Shown: piece by piece, positions 23,245-32,167 of the stretch
How positions within the stretch are numbered: the stretch's first letter is position 1
Layout of the letters: every line of letters starts with the position of its first letter
Assembly: GCA_023245865.1 (NCBI GenBank)
Contig: JAHFJN010000001.1
Span: 787,637-851,636, forward strand
DNA length: 64,000 nucleotides
Direction of reading: 5' to 3'
Source of the DNA: Candidatus Peribacteria bacterium
GTDB taxonomy: Bacteria > Patescibacteriota > Gracilibacteria > Peribacterales > Peribacteraceae
Translations under genes and position numbers: made by a program
Notes under the pieces: model-generated
What the model was told of the DNA's origin: nothing
Seen by the model: only the letters and a program-made list of their open reading frames with translations
The model's database searches: none

Positions 23245-23349
23245 GGGAAGTATAACGGAGGTACGGAATGTAAGGAAGGTATAGGAGGTCCGGAAGGCAC
23301 CTTCATTACCTCCCTTACATCCATTACTTTCATTACCTTCATTATCTCT
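23245..23349. repeat. Family C inverted repeat
   Basis: Left arm GGGAAGTATAACGGAGGTAC, right arm CTTACATCCATTACTTTCAT and CCTTCATTAT. On the minus strand it supplies the TAA stop of the TPR gene. Confidence 0.75.
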
Positions 23350-23947
23350 GCATCCTCTCCTTCTGCATCTCCAACCGATCCATCGCGGCGATGCATTCGC
23401 GGGCACGCACGTTCCCGGGGTCAAGATCGAGCGCTCGTGTAAGCAGCGCACGCGCTTTTGCAAAGTTTCGAAGCTCCAAATAAGCGACCCCGAGATCGCA
23501 GAGTGTGAGGGTGCTCCCGTCATCAAGATTGAGAGATCGTTCCAGTGTCACGATCCCCTGCGGACGTTGCCCGATGTGAAACAGCGTCCAGCCGAGGCAG
23601 CGCAAAATCTCGGGATTGTTGGATTTCCATTTATTTGCCTCCTTCAAATGCACGAGCGCCTCATCCCACAGCCGTCGTTCGGCACGCAGATATCCGAGGA
23701 TGTAATGTCCCGTGTAGCTGGCGGCGTCGAGCGCGACCGCCTGCGAGGCGGCGGTCTCAGCACGGTCGAATCGGTCGAGACTCAGTTCGTTATCGGCAAT
23801 TTCTTCGAGGGCGGAAACGTTCGTCGGATCTTCGGACACCAGTTGCTCGAGGATCGCGATCGCCTCGGCGTGTTTGCCCGTCAGTTTGAGCTGTTCGGCG
23901 CGTTCGAGACGTTCCAGGATATGAGGCGGAATGGCATCGTCATGCAT
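23342..23947 (-). CDS. TPR repeat protein, 201 aa
   Basis: Five or so TPR units, for example GKHAEAIAILEQLVSEDP, ALDAASYTGHYILGYLRAE and LDDGSTLTLCDLGVAYLEL. Soluble, no signal peptide. A protein-protein scaffold of unknown partner. TAAAAT lies 8 nt before the ATG. The stop codon lies in a family C repeat; ftsX and recO follow. Confidence 0.8.
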   Translation of the reverse strand: MHDDAIPPHILERLERAEQLKLTGKHAEAIAILEQLVSEDPTNVSALEEIADNELSLDRFDRAETAASQAVALDAASYTGHYILGYLRAERRLWDEALVHLKEANKWKSNNPEILRCLGWTLFHIGQRPQGIVTLERSLNLDDGSTLTLCDLGVAYLELRNFAKARALLTRALDLDPGNVRARECIAAMDRLEMQKERMQR

Positions 23948-23976
23948 AGAGACGAATTTTAGAAGAGCGACACCTT

Positions 23977-24336
23977 TCAGGAAAGGAAAAAGTCGATGAC
24001 TCTGAGTAGCGCATACGCCCCCAGTACCACCCCCATCGAAAGAACCGAGCCGAGCATCAGATCCTTGCCCTTCTGCTTATTCTCCTCTTTCACGCCGGCA
24101 AGCACGATCATGAGGGCACCGACAATAAACATCGCAACGGCAACAAACCCGATCGACTCCGCCAGAAACGTGATGATGTTGCCGGTCACGGTCCAAAACG
24201 TGTACGTCGCGCCCGTCCCCATGAGCCCCAAGCACAAACAACGCGGCGCACCGGAGGGGCAGTTGCATTGCGCCTGCGCCGCCTCCCAAGGCATGAAGAG
24301 AGCAATCGCCGGAAGTACTCTGAGGAACCGGATCAC
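23977..24336 (-). CDS. TrbC/VirB2-like small two-helix exported protein
   Basis: 119 aa from a GTG at 24336, which gives a signal peptide (MIRFLRVLPAIALFMPW, cleaved after AQA). The mature part has a Cys-rich patch (CNCPSGAPRCLCLG) and two long helices separated by the basic loop KEENKQKGKDL. That layout is the VirB2/TrbC pilin-like family frequent in CPR, where it has been linked to pili or DNA uptake. No other type IV secretion gene is nearby, so the role is open. Confidence 0.6.
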   Translation of the reverse strand: MIRFLRVLPAIALFMPWEAAQAQCNCPSGAPRCLCLGLMGTGATYTFWTVTGNIITFLAESIGFVAVAMFIVGALMIVLAGVKEENKQKGKDLMLGSVLSMGVVLGAYALLRVIDFFLS

Positions 24337-24394
24337 CCCGTCATCGTAGCCTGTTTCGTAGAGAAAATGTAGGGGTGTGCTAGACTTCACCCCC

Positions 24395-27300
24395 ATGACC
24401 GGTTTCGAACGTCACGTCTTCGGCTTCCAAAAATCGCCCCGCTCAGGGCAGAGAAAACGAGGCTTCCTCGATCGTCTCGCAGAGGTTGTTGCGTGGGCAC
24501 GTCTGCGCGGACTGAAGCACACGGCGCGGGAAGGGGTGCTCCTCGGATGCGGACTGATGCTGCTGTACTTGCTCTTTCTCTGGGTGACCCTCCCCGACAT
24601 CAAGGACCCGCGCAATCTCACCGCAGCGCAGAGCTCCGTGATCTTGGATCGCAGCGGCACCGAACTCTACCGCCTCTATAACGAAGAAGACCGTACCTTT
24701 GTTCCCGAGGAACAGATTCCGCAGTACCTGAAAGATGCGGTGGTCGCCATCGAAGACGCGCGCTTCTATGATCGCGGATGTATCGATGTGCGGGCGGTTG
24801 CGCGCGCGGTGCTCACTCTCGGCCACGGCGGAGGGGCTTCCACGCTCACACGCCAGCTCGCGCGAAACGCTATGGACCTCAAACAGGAAAATATCGTGAG
24901 CCGCAAAATCAAAGAGCTCATTCTCGGCTGCCAACTCGAGCACCACTACAGCAAAAAAGATCTCCTGAGTTTGTACCTCAACTGGATCCCGTTTGGAAAA
25001 AACGCGTACGGCATCGGTCTCGCTTCGAAAACATACTTCAACAAAGACGTAAAAGATCTTTCGCTCCCCGAGGCCGCGGTTCTCGCCGCGCTCCCCCAGG
25101 CCCCCACCTACTTCAGCCCCTATGGACGTCACGTACGGACCTCCGTGACCGCGGATGCGCACCGGAGAATTCTCGCAGGCAAGATCACACGCGCTTCGGA
25201 GTTGCGGGACAATGATGTGATGATCGGCCTGCTTGGGTCGCGCGTCGGCACGGGCGCAACATCTTTCTATGTGGGAGGACGCACCGACCAAGTGCTCAGG
25301 AACATGCAAGATCTGGGCACGATCACAGACGCCGAACGTCTCACGGCACAGCAAAAACTTGAGACGATTTCCTTTAAGCGCACGCGCGAAGATATCCGCG
25401 CCCCGCACTTCGTCCTCTGGGTCAAAAAACAAGTGGAGGACTTGCTCGCGGGCGGCGCAGTGGAGGGCATGCTCGACCAAGGAGGGTTGACGATCGAAAC
25501 CACGCTCGACTGGCCGATGCAGCAGGCGGCGGAAAACGCGATCGGAAAAGAAAGCGATGCCATTGCGAAAGTCTACGGCGCGCACAATATCGCGCTCGTG
25601 TCGGTGGAGACGGGAACAAATGAAATCCGTGCCTACGTCGGCAATACCGATTACAACGATGAAACGCGCGACGGCAAAGTCGATATGGCCCGGTCCGCCC
25701 GCCAACCGGGATCGAGCTTCAAGCCGATCGTGTACGGCGCTGCCTTCGAGAAAGGGTACGGTCCGGCCACCGTCCTCTACGATACCGAGACGAAAATCGG
25801 CACGGACAAGCCGCAAGATTTTGATGGCACCTTCTGGGGACTCGTCACGATCCGCCGGGCACTCGCGGGCTCCCGCAATATTCCCGCGGCGAAAGCATTC
25901 TTCCTCGCGGGAGGTGAGGAAAGCGTGCTTGAGTTTGCGTCCCGTCTCGGAGCAACCGCCCCGAGCGAACAGAAGAAAAAATTATCGGGGAGCGGCGCGG
26001 GCTTTGCCTACGGATGGCCCCTCGCACTCGGTGCCGGTGAAACGCCGCTCCTTCAGATGGTGCAGGCCTACAGTACATACGCCGCCTCCGGCATCTTCAA
26101 GCCGATCACGAGTATTCACCGCATCACCGATCGCCGCGGCAACATTCTCTATGACGCATCTGCACAGCCGCAGGGCACGGAGGTCATCGATCCGCGGATC
26201 GCCTCCATGATCACATCCGTTTTGAGTGACATCAATGCTCGCCCCAATGAGTACTGGCAGCAGATCCTCACCGTCCCCGGCTTTGCTGCGGCCGCCAAGA
26301 CAGGCACGAGCAATAAATGTCTCGATCGCGCCGAAAAAGGCGACTGCAAGAATCGAAAACCGAGTGATCTCTGGACAATGGGCTACACCCCGAACCTTGT
26401 CACCGGTGTCTGGGTCGGCAATGCCAATAGCAGCGCACTCTCCGAGAAAGCCGAGGCGCTCACCATCGCAAGCCCGATCTGGAAAGACTACATGGTCCGC
26501 GCGCACAAGCTGCTCAAAAATCCCAAAACATCTTTCGATATTCCTGCCGGCATCGTGCAGCCGCAAATCTCTCTGCTCTCCGGACAACTCCCGACCGAGT
26601 GTACGCCCGTGGAAATGCGCCGCAGCGACGTCTTTTTGCAGGAGAACGCACCAAGCCTTCCCGACCCCGCCTGCGTGCGACTGCAGGTTGACCGCGTCAC
26701 CAATCTTCTCGCCTCCGATGAGTGTCCGGCGGAAGCCTCCGAGGAACGGAGTTTCTTCAGCCCCGACGGCGTGTCCGCCGAGCATAACCCGCACCCATGG
26801 CAGAGCGAGCTCCCGAAATTCGGCACAGGTTCGACTCTGTCCTTGATCCCCACAGAAAAATGCACGCTCGCCTCAACACCGGGCCGCCTCAAAAAACCGA
26901 CGCTCGCGATTCTCTTTCCTGTGTCTGGCAGCATCGCCCCCTACCCGGCCTTCCAGCCGCGGCTCGAAACGCATGTCGGGTCGCACATCAAACAGATCGA
27001 AGCATTGATCGATGGCAAAGCGGCGGGGCTCGCAACCGATTCCCCGTTCGATCTGCGCATCCGCGTCCCGCGCTCTGTCAGCCGCGATGGCCACCACTCG
27101 CTCTCGGTCACGCTCACCGACGAATACTTTAACACCGTCACGCAGACGCTGGAGTTTCGCTTCGGCACCGATTCGCTGGGTCCAACCGTGCGCCTCCTTT
27201 CCCCCGTAAACGGCGCGTCGATCTCTACAAAAGACCCTCTGACCATACGTGCGAGCGCGGAGGATAGCGAAGGCGGCGTAAAGTACGTCGAATTTTTCCT

Positions 27301-27454
27301 GAATGACCAGCTCCTCACGAGTAAACCCCAACCACCGTACGAACTTACGTATCCCGATAAACTGCAACCGGGGTCGTATCGTCTTCGCGCCATCGCCACC
27401 GACTTCGCGGGGAACAAAAGCAGTGATGAGGTGACAATCACTGTCACTCCGTGA
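24395..27454 (+). CDS. Class A penicillin-binding protein (PBP1A type)
   Basis: 1019 aa. Cytoplasmic basic start, membrane helix (about 48-68), GT51 transglycosylase (catalytic Glu120 in IEDARFYDRG, then STLTRQLARN), transpeptidase with Ser440 in SSFK, SRN in AGSRNIPAAK and K635 in KTGTSNK. A Cys-containing linker and an Ig-like domain (about 930-1017, SPVNGASISTKDPL to YRLRAIATDFAGNKSSD) close the chain. Polymerises and crosslinks peptidoglycan. The start ATG at 24395 follows TAGACT by 8 nt; a GTG six codons upstream overlaps that box and was rejected. Confidence 0.95.
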   Translation: MTGFERHVFGFQKSPRSGQRKRGFLDRLAEVVAWARLRGLKHTAREGVLLGCGLMLLYLLFLWVTLPDIKDPRNLTAAQSSVILDRSGTELYRLYNEEDRTFVPEEQIPQYLKDAVVAIEDARFYDRGCIDVRAVARAVLTLGHGGGASTLTRQLARNAMDLKQENIVSRKIKELILGCQLEHHYSKKDLLSLYLNWIPFGKNAYGIGLASKTYFNKDVKDLSLPEAAVLAALPQAPTYFSPYGRHVRTSVTADAHRRILAGKITRASELRDNDVMIGLLGSRVGTGATSFYVGGRTDQVLRNMQDLGTITDAERLTAQQKLETISFKRTREDIRAPHFVLWVKKQVEDLLAGGAVEGMLDQGGLTIETTLDWPMQQAAENAIGKESDAIAKVYGAHNIALVSVETGTNEIRAYVGNTDYNDETRDGKVDMARSARQPGSSFKPIVYGAAFEKGYGPATVLYDTETKIGTDKPQDFDGTFWGLVTIRRALAGSRNIPAAKAFFLAGGEESVLEFASRLGATAPSEQKKKLSGSGAGFAYGWPLALGAGETPLLQMVQAYSTYAASGIFKPITSIHRITDRRGNILYDASAQPQGTEVIDPRIASMITSVLSDINARPNEYWQQILTVPGFAAAAKTGTSNKCLDRAEKGDCKNRKPSDLWTMGYTPNLVTGVWVGNANSSALSEKAEALTIASPIWKDYMVRAHKLLKNPKTSFDIPAGIVQPQISLLSGQLPTECTPVEMRRSDVFLQENAPSLPDPACVRLQVDRVTNLLASDECPAEASEERSFFSPDGVSAEHNPHPWQSELPKFGTGSTLSLIPTEKCTLASTPGRLKKPTLAILFPVSGSIAPYPAFQPRLETHVGSHIKQIEALIDGKAAGLATDSPFDLRIRVPRSVSRDGHHSLSVTLTDEYFNTVTQTLEFRFGTDSLGPTVRLLSPVNGASISTKDPLTIRASAEDSEGGVKYVEFFLNDQLLTSKPQPPYELTYPDKLQPGSYRLRAIATDFAGNKSSDEVTITVTP

Positions 27455-28184
27455 TCTCCGCATTCGTAAACACCTCGCTCACATCCTCATCTTCCTCAAG
27501 CACTTCCATGAACCGCATGACTTTTTCAGAGCTCGCGGGATCGCTGATGGCAACTTTATTTGTCGGTACGAACTTCAAGCCCGCACTCACAATCTCATAG
27601 CCGTTGCTTTTGAGAAAATCCCGAACTTGCGTCCAGTTATGCAGATCGGTCACAACCGTGAGGATGTCACCATTCACTTCCAAATCCTCTGCCCCGAAAT
27701 CAATCAACTCTAACTCCAATTCCTCCAATTTTCCATTTTCAATTTTCAATTTTTCATTACGTGCCGCGACAACGCCGGCACGTCGAAACATCCACAGCAC
27801 AGAACTTGATTCCGCAAATGTTCCCCCATTTTTATTGATCACGGTCTTTAAATTACTCAGCGTGCGATTTTTATTGTCGGTGAGACATTCGATCAAATAC
27901 GCCGTCCCCACCGGGCCCATGGCCGCATACACCACCTCCTCCATCATCGCACCTTTCAGCTCCCCCGTGCCCTTCTTCACCGCACGCTCGATGTTCGCAT
28001 TAGGAACGCTATCTGCCTTCGCATTATCGATCGCAGTGCGCAGACTCGGATTCATCGACGCGTCGCCTCCCCGCTGCGCCGCGATCTCAATCAACTTCGC
28101 ATGCCGCGTGAACACCTTGCCACGCTGAGCGTCTGCGGCTGTTTTTTTGACCCGAATATTGTGCCATTTGGAGTGACCGGACAT
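27444..28184 (-). CDS. yebC: YebC/PmpR family translation/transcription factor
   Basis: 246 aa. Starts MSGHSKWHNIRVKKTAADAQ, the invariant YebC opening. YebC proteins have been described as regulators and, more recently, as relieving ribosome stalls. A family F repeat sits in frame near residues 142-153 (NEKLKIENGKLEE) between domains II and III. The first residue was moved 8 codons in from an upstream ATG. The 3' end overlaps the PBP gene by 11 nt. Confidence 0.93.
   Translation of the reverse strand: MSGHSKWHNIRVKKTAADAQRGKVFTRHAKLIEIAAQRGGDASMNPSLRTAIDNAKADSVPNANIERAVKKGTGELKGAMMEEVVYAAMGPVGTAYLIECLTDNKNRTLSNLKTVINKNGGTFAESSSVLWMFRRAGVVAARNEKLKIENGKLEELELELIDFGAEDLEVNGDILTVVTDLHNWTQVRDFLKSNGYEIVSAGLKFVPTNKVAISDPASSEKVMRFMEVLEEDEDVSEVFTNAEITE
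27725..27759. repeat. Family F repeat inside yebC
   Basis: TTTTCCATTTTCAATTTTCA-like units, read on the minus strand as KLKIENGKL. A related run (TTCTCCATTCTCCATTCTCA) lies at 5397-5421. Confidence 0.7.
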
Positions 28185-28221
28185 GGTATCGAAGAAAATA
28201 GCACACAAAGTATATCGCAGA

Positions 28222-28290
28222 TTCGTTTCTCGTTCGCTCGTTTCTGGTTTCTAGTTCGAGTAACAAGCTAACGAGCAACCGGCAACGTTG
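28222..28290. repeat. Family D inverted repeat
   Basis: Left arm TTCGTTTCTCGTTCGCTCGT, right arm AACAAGCTAACGAGCAACCG. Related copies at 46890-46952 and 48144-48218. Confidence 0.8.
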
Positions 28291-28345
28291 CTTTCTGTAC
28301 GCCAGCATCCCCATAAACCTCGCCCGTTCCACCGCGTTTTTCATA
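28291..28345 (-). pseudogene. Duplicated 3' fragment of rpsR
   Basis: Minus strand encodes KNAVERARFMGMLAYRK, the same C-terminal residues as the real S18 gene at 31883-32149, with at least 33 identical consecutive bases. It follows the terminator of the 48-aa gene and has no upstream S18 sequence. It then runs into a family D repeat. A small segmental duplication or a leftover of recombination. Confidence 0.8.
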
Positions 28346-28351
28346 AAATGT

Positions 28352-28380
28352 GCGGCATCCCCTAGACGTTGGGATGCCGC
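28352..28380 (-). terminator. Terminator of the 48-aa gene
   Basis: GCGGCATCCC-loop-GGGATGCCGC hairpin followed on the minus strand by ACATTTT. Confidence 0.65.
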
Positions 28381-28394
28381 GTTGCCGCTTGCGA

Positions 28395-28541
28395 TCAGAG
28401 CGACGGTTTCGGCCCGCGATGTGGCGGTTCCGTCGCTGTCTCAGGCGGCGGTGTGGCAGCCTTACTGGCTGCGGACTTCGTCGGCTCTGCAGCCGGCGGC
28501 GTTTGTGAAGCTTCATTCTTCTTCGGTTTTTTGCGAGCCAT
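28395..28541 (-). CDS. Small Lys/Pro/Ala-rich protein, 48 aa
   Basis: Starts MARKKPKKNEASQTPP and stays disordered to its end. AAAGGAG lies 6 nt before the ATG, and a terminator follows the stop. No family recognised. The low-complexity Ala/Pro/Lys composition resembles nucleic-acid-binding tails (inference). Confidence 0.6.
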   Translation of the reverse strand: MARKKPKKNEASQTPPAAEPTKSAASKAATPPPETATEPPHRGPKPSL

Positions 28542-28635
28542 GGAAGGCTCCTTTCGTAAACAGAGAACACGAGCTGGAAACGCTAGTAGCATTTTACTAA
28601 CAAATCCCTTCCTGACAAGGTCAGGTTGGCTGGAT

Positions 28636-31600
28636 TCACGGTTGAATTTTTGCAAGCAATTGTTGAGCATACTCTTTCAGTACTCCCTGTTCATCGTTAT
28701 AGATGTCCTTGTCGCAAGTGAGCACCCGTGTCAAATGACGCTTTGCTTCCGCAACATTTCCCGCATCAATCTCCATTTCTGCAACGGCAATATTGGCGCG
28801 TACGTGACCGGGGTATGCATCGAGTAACCGGTCAAATTGCATACGAGCAGTTTGAAGATCCCCTGCATTCTTGGCCGCATAACCGAGTGCATAAAGCGTG
28901 TTTGGGTTACCGTCGCAAAAAGTGGAAGAAAGATCCCAACAATAGTTTGCTTCCTCTGTTCTGCCGCGCTCTTCAAAGGAAGCGCCCGCATGAAACAAAT
29001 GCATCGAAGCAATGCCGGGGCCGATACGACTGATGTGCATGCGTTCCGGAATACGACAGAGCGTTGCATGGCCGGGCTCCGTGCGCACGGGGAAGAAACG
29101 TGGTTGTGCTTTGGTATCCGTCAGAAATGTGCGCAGTGCTTCGGCCTGATGCTTGCCATATGCATGTTCGATCCGGAAGAGATTGCCCTTCATACCCAGA
29201 GATACATCCAGCATCTGTAATTGATTCTCCGCATTGATAAAGAGCAGTCCGGCATGTCCCCCTTGTGTCTTGAGCCAATACGCATCTTGCACCTGGCAGT
29301 AAAAAAGATTGTCCTTCGGGATACCGCATCGCAGCATCAGCGCGGCAAACAACCAGGTCTGCATGAAGCAATTGGCATGCCGTCCGGTCCGCAACAATTC
29401 CTCGGGGGTGGCGGCGGATCGTGTCCTTTCATAACCCTTGGGACGAATGAGTGAGAACAACGCGTCCACGATTTCCGCTTCCACGTTGGCCGCGACTGCA
29501 TGATCCTCATGTTCATACAGTTCCGCCAATTCCTCCGCGTACTGCGGCAACCGTTCATAGCGGCGCTGCTGGAGCTCCTTCGGAAATTCTTCCATGTCGT
29601 CGGCTTGATCCAAATGTAACTCCAGTTTCGAGAATGGAATGGCAGCCAGATTTTGCCATGCCACGCTCAAGACCGAATCAATGAATGCGGCTTCCGATTG
29701 CAGGACATGCGCGCGAATATTTGCCGCAACCTGCTGAAGATTCTTATCATTGCTTCCGAACTGCGCAAACAAGCGATCCGCCACTTCCATGATCAATTGC
29801 CACTCATCGTTCATGGAACGAATATCGGTGACGGGCACACCGTCCAAAGCATCAAGCCACGGATCACCGCAGAGATCAGTCATATCTCGGGGCAAACCTA
29901 TCTCTGCTCGTTTGAGCACTGGCTCTCCTCCCTTTGTTATCTGCTCCAACAATTGCATCATTCCGGGTAGCTGCACTCCTCCGATGCTCTGCAGCAGAGC
30001 TGCATTATCAGCATTGTGAATTGCATCAAGCATTAGTCCGCACGTCTCATGGAGTGCTTTCATCTCTTCCTTAACATTGACACTGCCATCCTCTTGCCGC
30101 CGCAACGTAGCCATCCACGTACGATCATCCTCCGGCCACTCGCAGTCAAAAACCATCCCTTCCGCACGATCACGTTTGATTCGTCGACAGAGGCTGCGTC
30201 CAATTTCTTGGAGCACAGGATCAACCTGCATTGAGAGCGCAGTTCCGAAGACAAACAATCTCCAGAACGTATTGGCCTGGTGCTGAACATTCAATCCATG
30301 GACAGGTTCCTCCAAACTGGCATCTCTAGGCGCTTCCAACAATGCGAATGTGGCATCATCACGCTCTCTGCGCCCGACCGTGAGCGGGGCCTTCGCCATT
30401 TTTTCAATGCGCAGCGGATCGTTTTCATTCTCGCCAAAGAGGTGCGGGTCGCGCTGAAAAAGATCGCGGATGGATTCGTTCGTGACCGACCGAAACACAT
30501 GCCAGAATCCCAGATTGATCGTGACATCGGGTGGCATCGCAATGGACTGTCGCAGTACCGCAATGACGCGCTCGCGCTGAGATTGAGCAAGGCTGGAAAA
30601 AAACATGTGTGACTTGGCATCTGCAGATGCATCCAGTGTTGCCATCTCCAGTGCACGTCGGAGAAACACTGGCTCGTCACCTTCCACTGCAAGCTGACCG
30701 ATGTTGCGATAGTCCGTCCATTCAATGTTCCGGTGTTCGGGATCTCGCTCTGTCAGAAGGGAAGCAGCAACTTTGGGGTCGAGCGGCATCCCCACGCACG
30801 TTCGCAGAGTCTGCGCAATATTCTCGCTCAAACGCCTTTCCACTAGTGGGCATTGTTCCGCCCATCTTCGAAGGATCTGTCCTGCAAGGAGGAGAGGTAA
30901 TCGACAAATAAATGCCAGCACATGATCGACGGATCTTTCGGTTGTTCTTTGCATGAGTAGTGACAGAAATGCCTCTTCGTACTGAAGGAGAAATGTTTGT
31001 AAAGGGACGGCATTTCCGATTCCATGCTGCAATCCGTGCCGTGCCCCCTCTGCCAGCGCCGCATACACATACGCTTGTACATCCTCAGGAATCACATGCG
31101 ACGAGAAAACGAGCGCTCTCGGCGGACGTGCATCGGCGGCACTCATTTTTTTGGAGAAAAGGCATGCGCGAAGCACGTGCGGATCACACTGCGCCAATGC
31201 ATCGGCTGCGACAAAACCCGTAATACCGGGCCAGCTCGTGGCAGTGAAAAGTTCCGCGGCTCTGGGCGCCAGTTGCTCATATCCGTTTTTTCGTATGCCG
31301 GACAGGATCGACTGCGAGAGCGCCGCATCGTCGTGGAGTGCTGTAGAAAAGGAATACGCGGCCATGAGCCGAACGGCATCCACTGAGAAAAATAATTCAC
31401 TGAACTCGAATGCAACGGCCGCAGCCAGCGCACGTTCAGACGCTGTGCCGATCCAGTACTCCCGTTCTGCGGCATCCCTCAGTGTAAACTCCCGCCAGCC
31501 TAGGTGCTGTGCTAGGTTACTGAGGCTCTTTAGATAGAAAAGAATTTCATCTTTGTGAAATTCCACCTCCTCTCCCTCGGGCATTGCCGGAAACTGGGTC

Positions 31601-31794
31601 CCGCCATTGCTCAGTCTCCACTCGAGTAAGGAACGCAGCTCCGGCGCAATATCCTTTGATCGTACGAGCTCCAGCTCGAGTGCCGCACGGGGATCTGTAC
31701 GCACTGTCTGCAAAAACACAGGATCTGGCGTACGCTGCAACCTTGGGAGAACGTACTTCGATGCTTCGACCCGCTGATCCTGTTCCAGGGACAT
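28636..31794 (-). CDS. Large protein with a transglutaminase-like triad and C-terminal TPRs
   Basis: 1052 aa, no signal peptide. Residues 1-780 are helical with no family I recognise. A transglutaminase-like core follows: Cys809 in GRHANCFMQTW with downstream LRCGIP, His847 in GGHAGLLF and Asp863 in QMLDVSLG, matching the Cys-His-Asp order and GIP motif of that superfamily. Residues about 930-1045 are TPR units (YALGYAAKNAGDLQTARMQF). A perfect leaderless promoter fixes the start at 31794 rather than at an ATG 12 codons upstream. Possible cytoplasmic peptidase or crosslinking enzyme; substrate unknown. Confidence 0.72.
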   Translation of the reverse strand: MSLEQDQRVEASKYVLPRLQRTPDPVFLQTVRTDPRAALELELVRSKDIAPELRSLLEWRLSNGGTQFPAMPEGEEVEFHKDEILFYLKSLSNLAQHLGWREFTLRDAAEREYWIGTASERALAAAVAFEFSELFFSVDAVRLMAAYSFSTALHDDAALSQSILSGIRKNGYEQLAPRAAELFTATSWPGITGFVAADALAQCDPHVLRACLFSKKMSAADARPPRALVFSSHVIPEDVQAYVYAALAEGARHGLQHGIGNAVPLQTFLLQYEEAFLSLLMQRTTERSVDHVLAFICRLPLLLAGQILRRWAEQCPLVERRLSENIAQTLRTCVGMPLDPKVAASLLTERDPEHRNIEWTDYRNIGQLAVEGDEPVFLRRALEMATLDASADAKSHMFFSSLAQSQRERVIAVLRQSIAMPPDVTINLGFWHVFRSVTNESIRDLFQRDPHLFGENENDPLRIEKMAKAPLTVGRRERDDATFALLEAPRDASLEEPVHGLNVQHQANTFWRLFVFGTALSMQVDPVLQEIGRSLCRRIKRDRAEGMVFDCEWPEDDRTWMATLRRQEDGSVNVKEEMKALHETCGLMLDAIHNADNAALLQSIGGVQLPGMMQLLEQITKGGEPVLKRAEIGLPRDMTDLCGDPWLDALDGVPVTDIRSMNDEWQLIMEVADRLFAQFGSNDKNLQQVAANIRAHVLQSEAAFIDSVLSVAWQNLAAIPFSKLELHLDQADDMEEFPKELQQRRYERLPQYAEELAELYEHEDHAVAANVEAEIVDALFSLIRPKGYERTRSAATPEELLRTGRHANCFMQTWLFAALMLRCGIPKDNLFYCQVQDAYWLKTQGGHAGLLFINAENQLQMLDVSLGMKGNLFRIEHAYGKHQAEALRTFLTDTKAQPRFFPVRTEPGHATLCRIPERMHISRIGPGIASMHLFHAGASFEERGRTEEANYCWDLSSTFCDGNPNTLYALGYAAKNAGDLQTARMQFDRLLDAYPGHVRANIAVAEMEIDAGNVAEAKRHLTRVLTCDKDIYNDEQGVLKEYAQQLLAKIQP

Positions 31795-31801
31795 GGGATT
31801 C

Positions 31802-31830
31802 AATATATATTTATAACACGTATTTGTCAA
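31802..31830 (-). promoter_or_regulatory. Strong leaderless promoter of the transglutaminase-like gene
   Basis: Minus strand: TTGACA (31830-31825), exactly 17 bp, TATATT (31807-31802), then 7 nt to the ATG at 31794. Transcription should begin at the start codon itself. Confidence 0.8.
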
Positions 31831-31882
31831 AAATCTACAACGCCAACAAGTCCCATAATACTGAATACTCTACCCATAATAC

Positions 31883-32149
31883 TTACTTCCGATAGGCAAG
31901 CATTCCCATAAACCTCGCCCGTTCCACCGCGTTTTTCAGCATCTTCTGATGCTTGAGGCAGACGCCCGTGTAGTACCGCTTGCGGATGTTGCCGAAGTAA
32001 TCGATCAGCGGCTTGATGAGGGGGTAGTCTTTGTAGTCGATGTATGCCACACCCGGAACATTTGCATGATCTTTTCCGCCACGCTTCGGACAGAAGGGAC
32101 ACTTCTTGAGAGTCGGGTCACTGCGTTGGGGGGCGTTTTGGCGAGCCAT
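31883..32149 (-). CDS. rpsR: 30S ribosomal protein S18
   Basis: 88 aa. MARQNAPQRSDPTLKKCPFC, with a CPFC pair, then IDYKDYPLIKPLIDYFGNI and the C-terminal KNAVERARFMGMLAYRK, all S18. Binds 16S with S6. Lies 18 nt after rpsF in the usual S6-S18 order, but without ssb between them. Confidence 0.95.
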   Translation of the reverse strand: MARQNAPQRSDPTLKKCPFCPKRGGKDHANVPGVAYIDYKDYPLIKPLIDYFGNIRKRYYTGVCLKHQKMLKNAVERARFMGMLAYRK

Positions 32150-32167
32150 TTTTTTAGGAATTAGGAA

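Noticed and set aside
22543-23526. Long N-terminal extension of FtsX
   Set aside because: The extra 95 residues come from the TPR gene and a family C repeat; FtsX begins near 23241.
28268-28570. Minus-strand 100-aa Arg-rich frame
   Set aside because: Shadow of the 48-aa gene in another frame; it also includes the terminator and the rpsR fragment.
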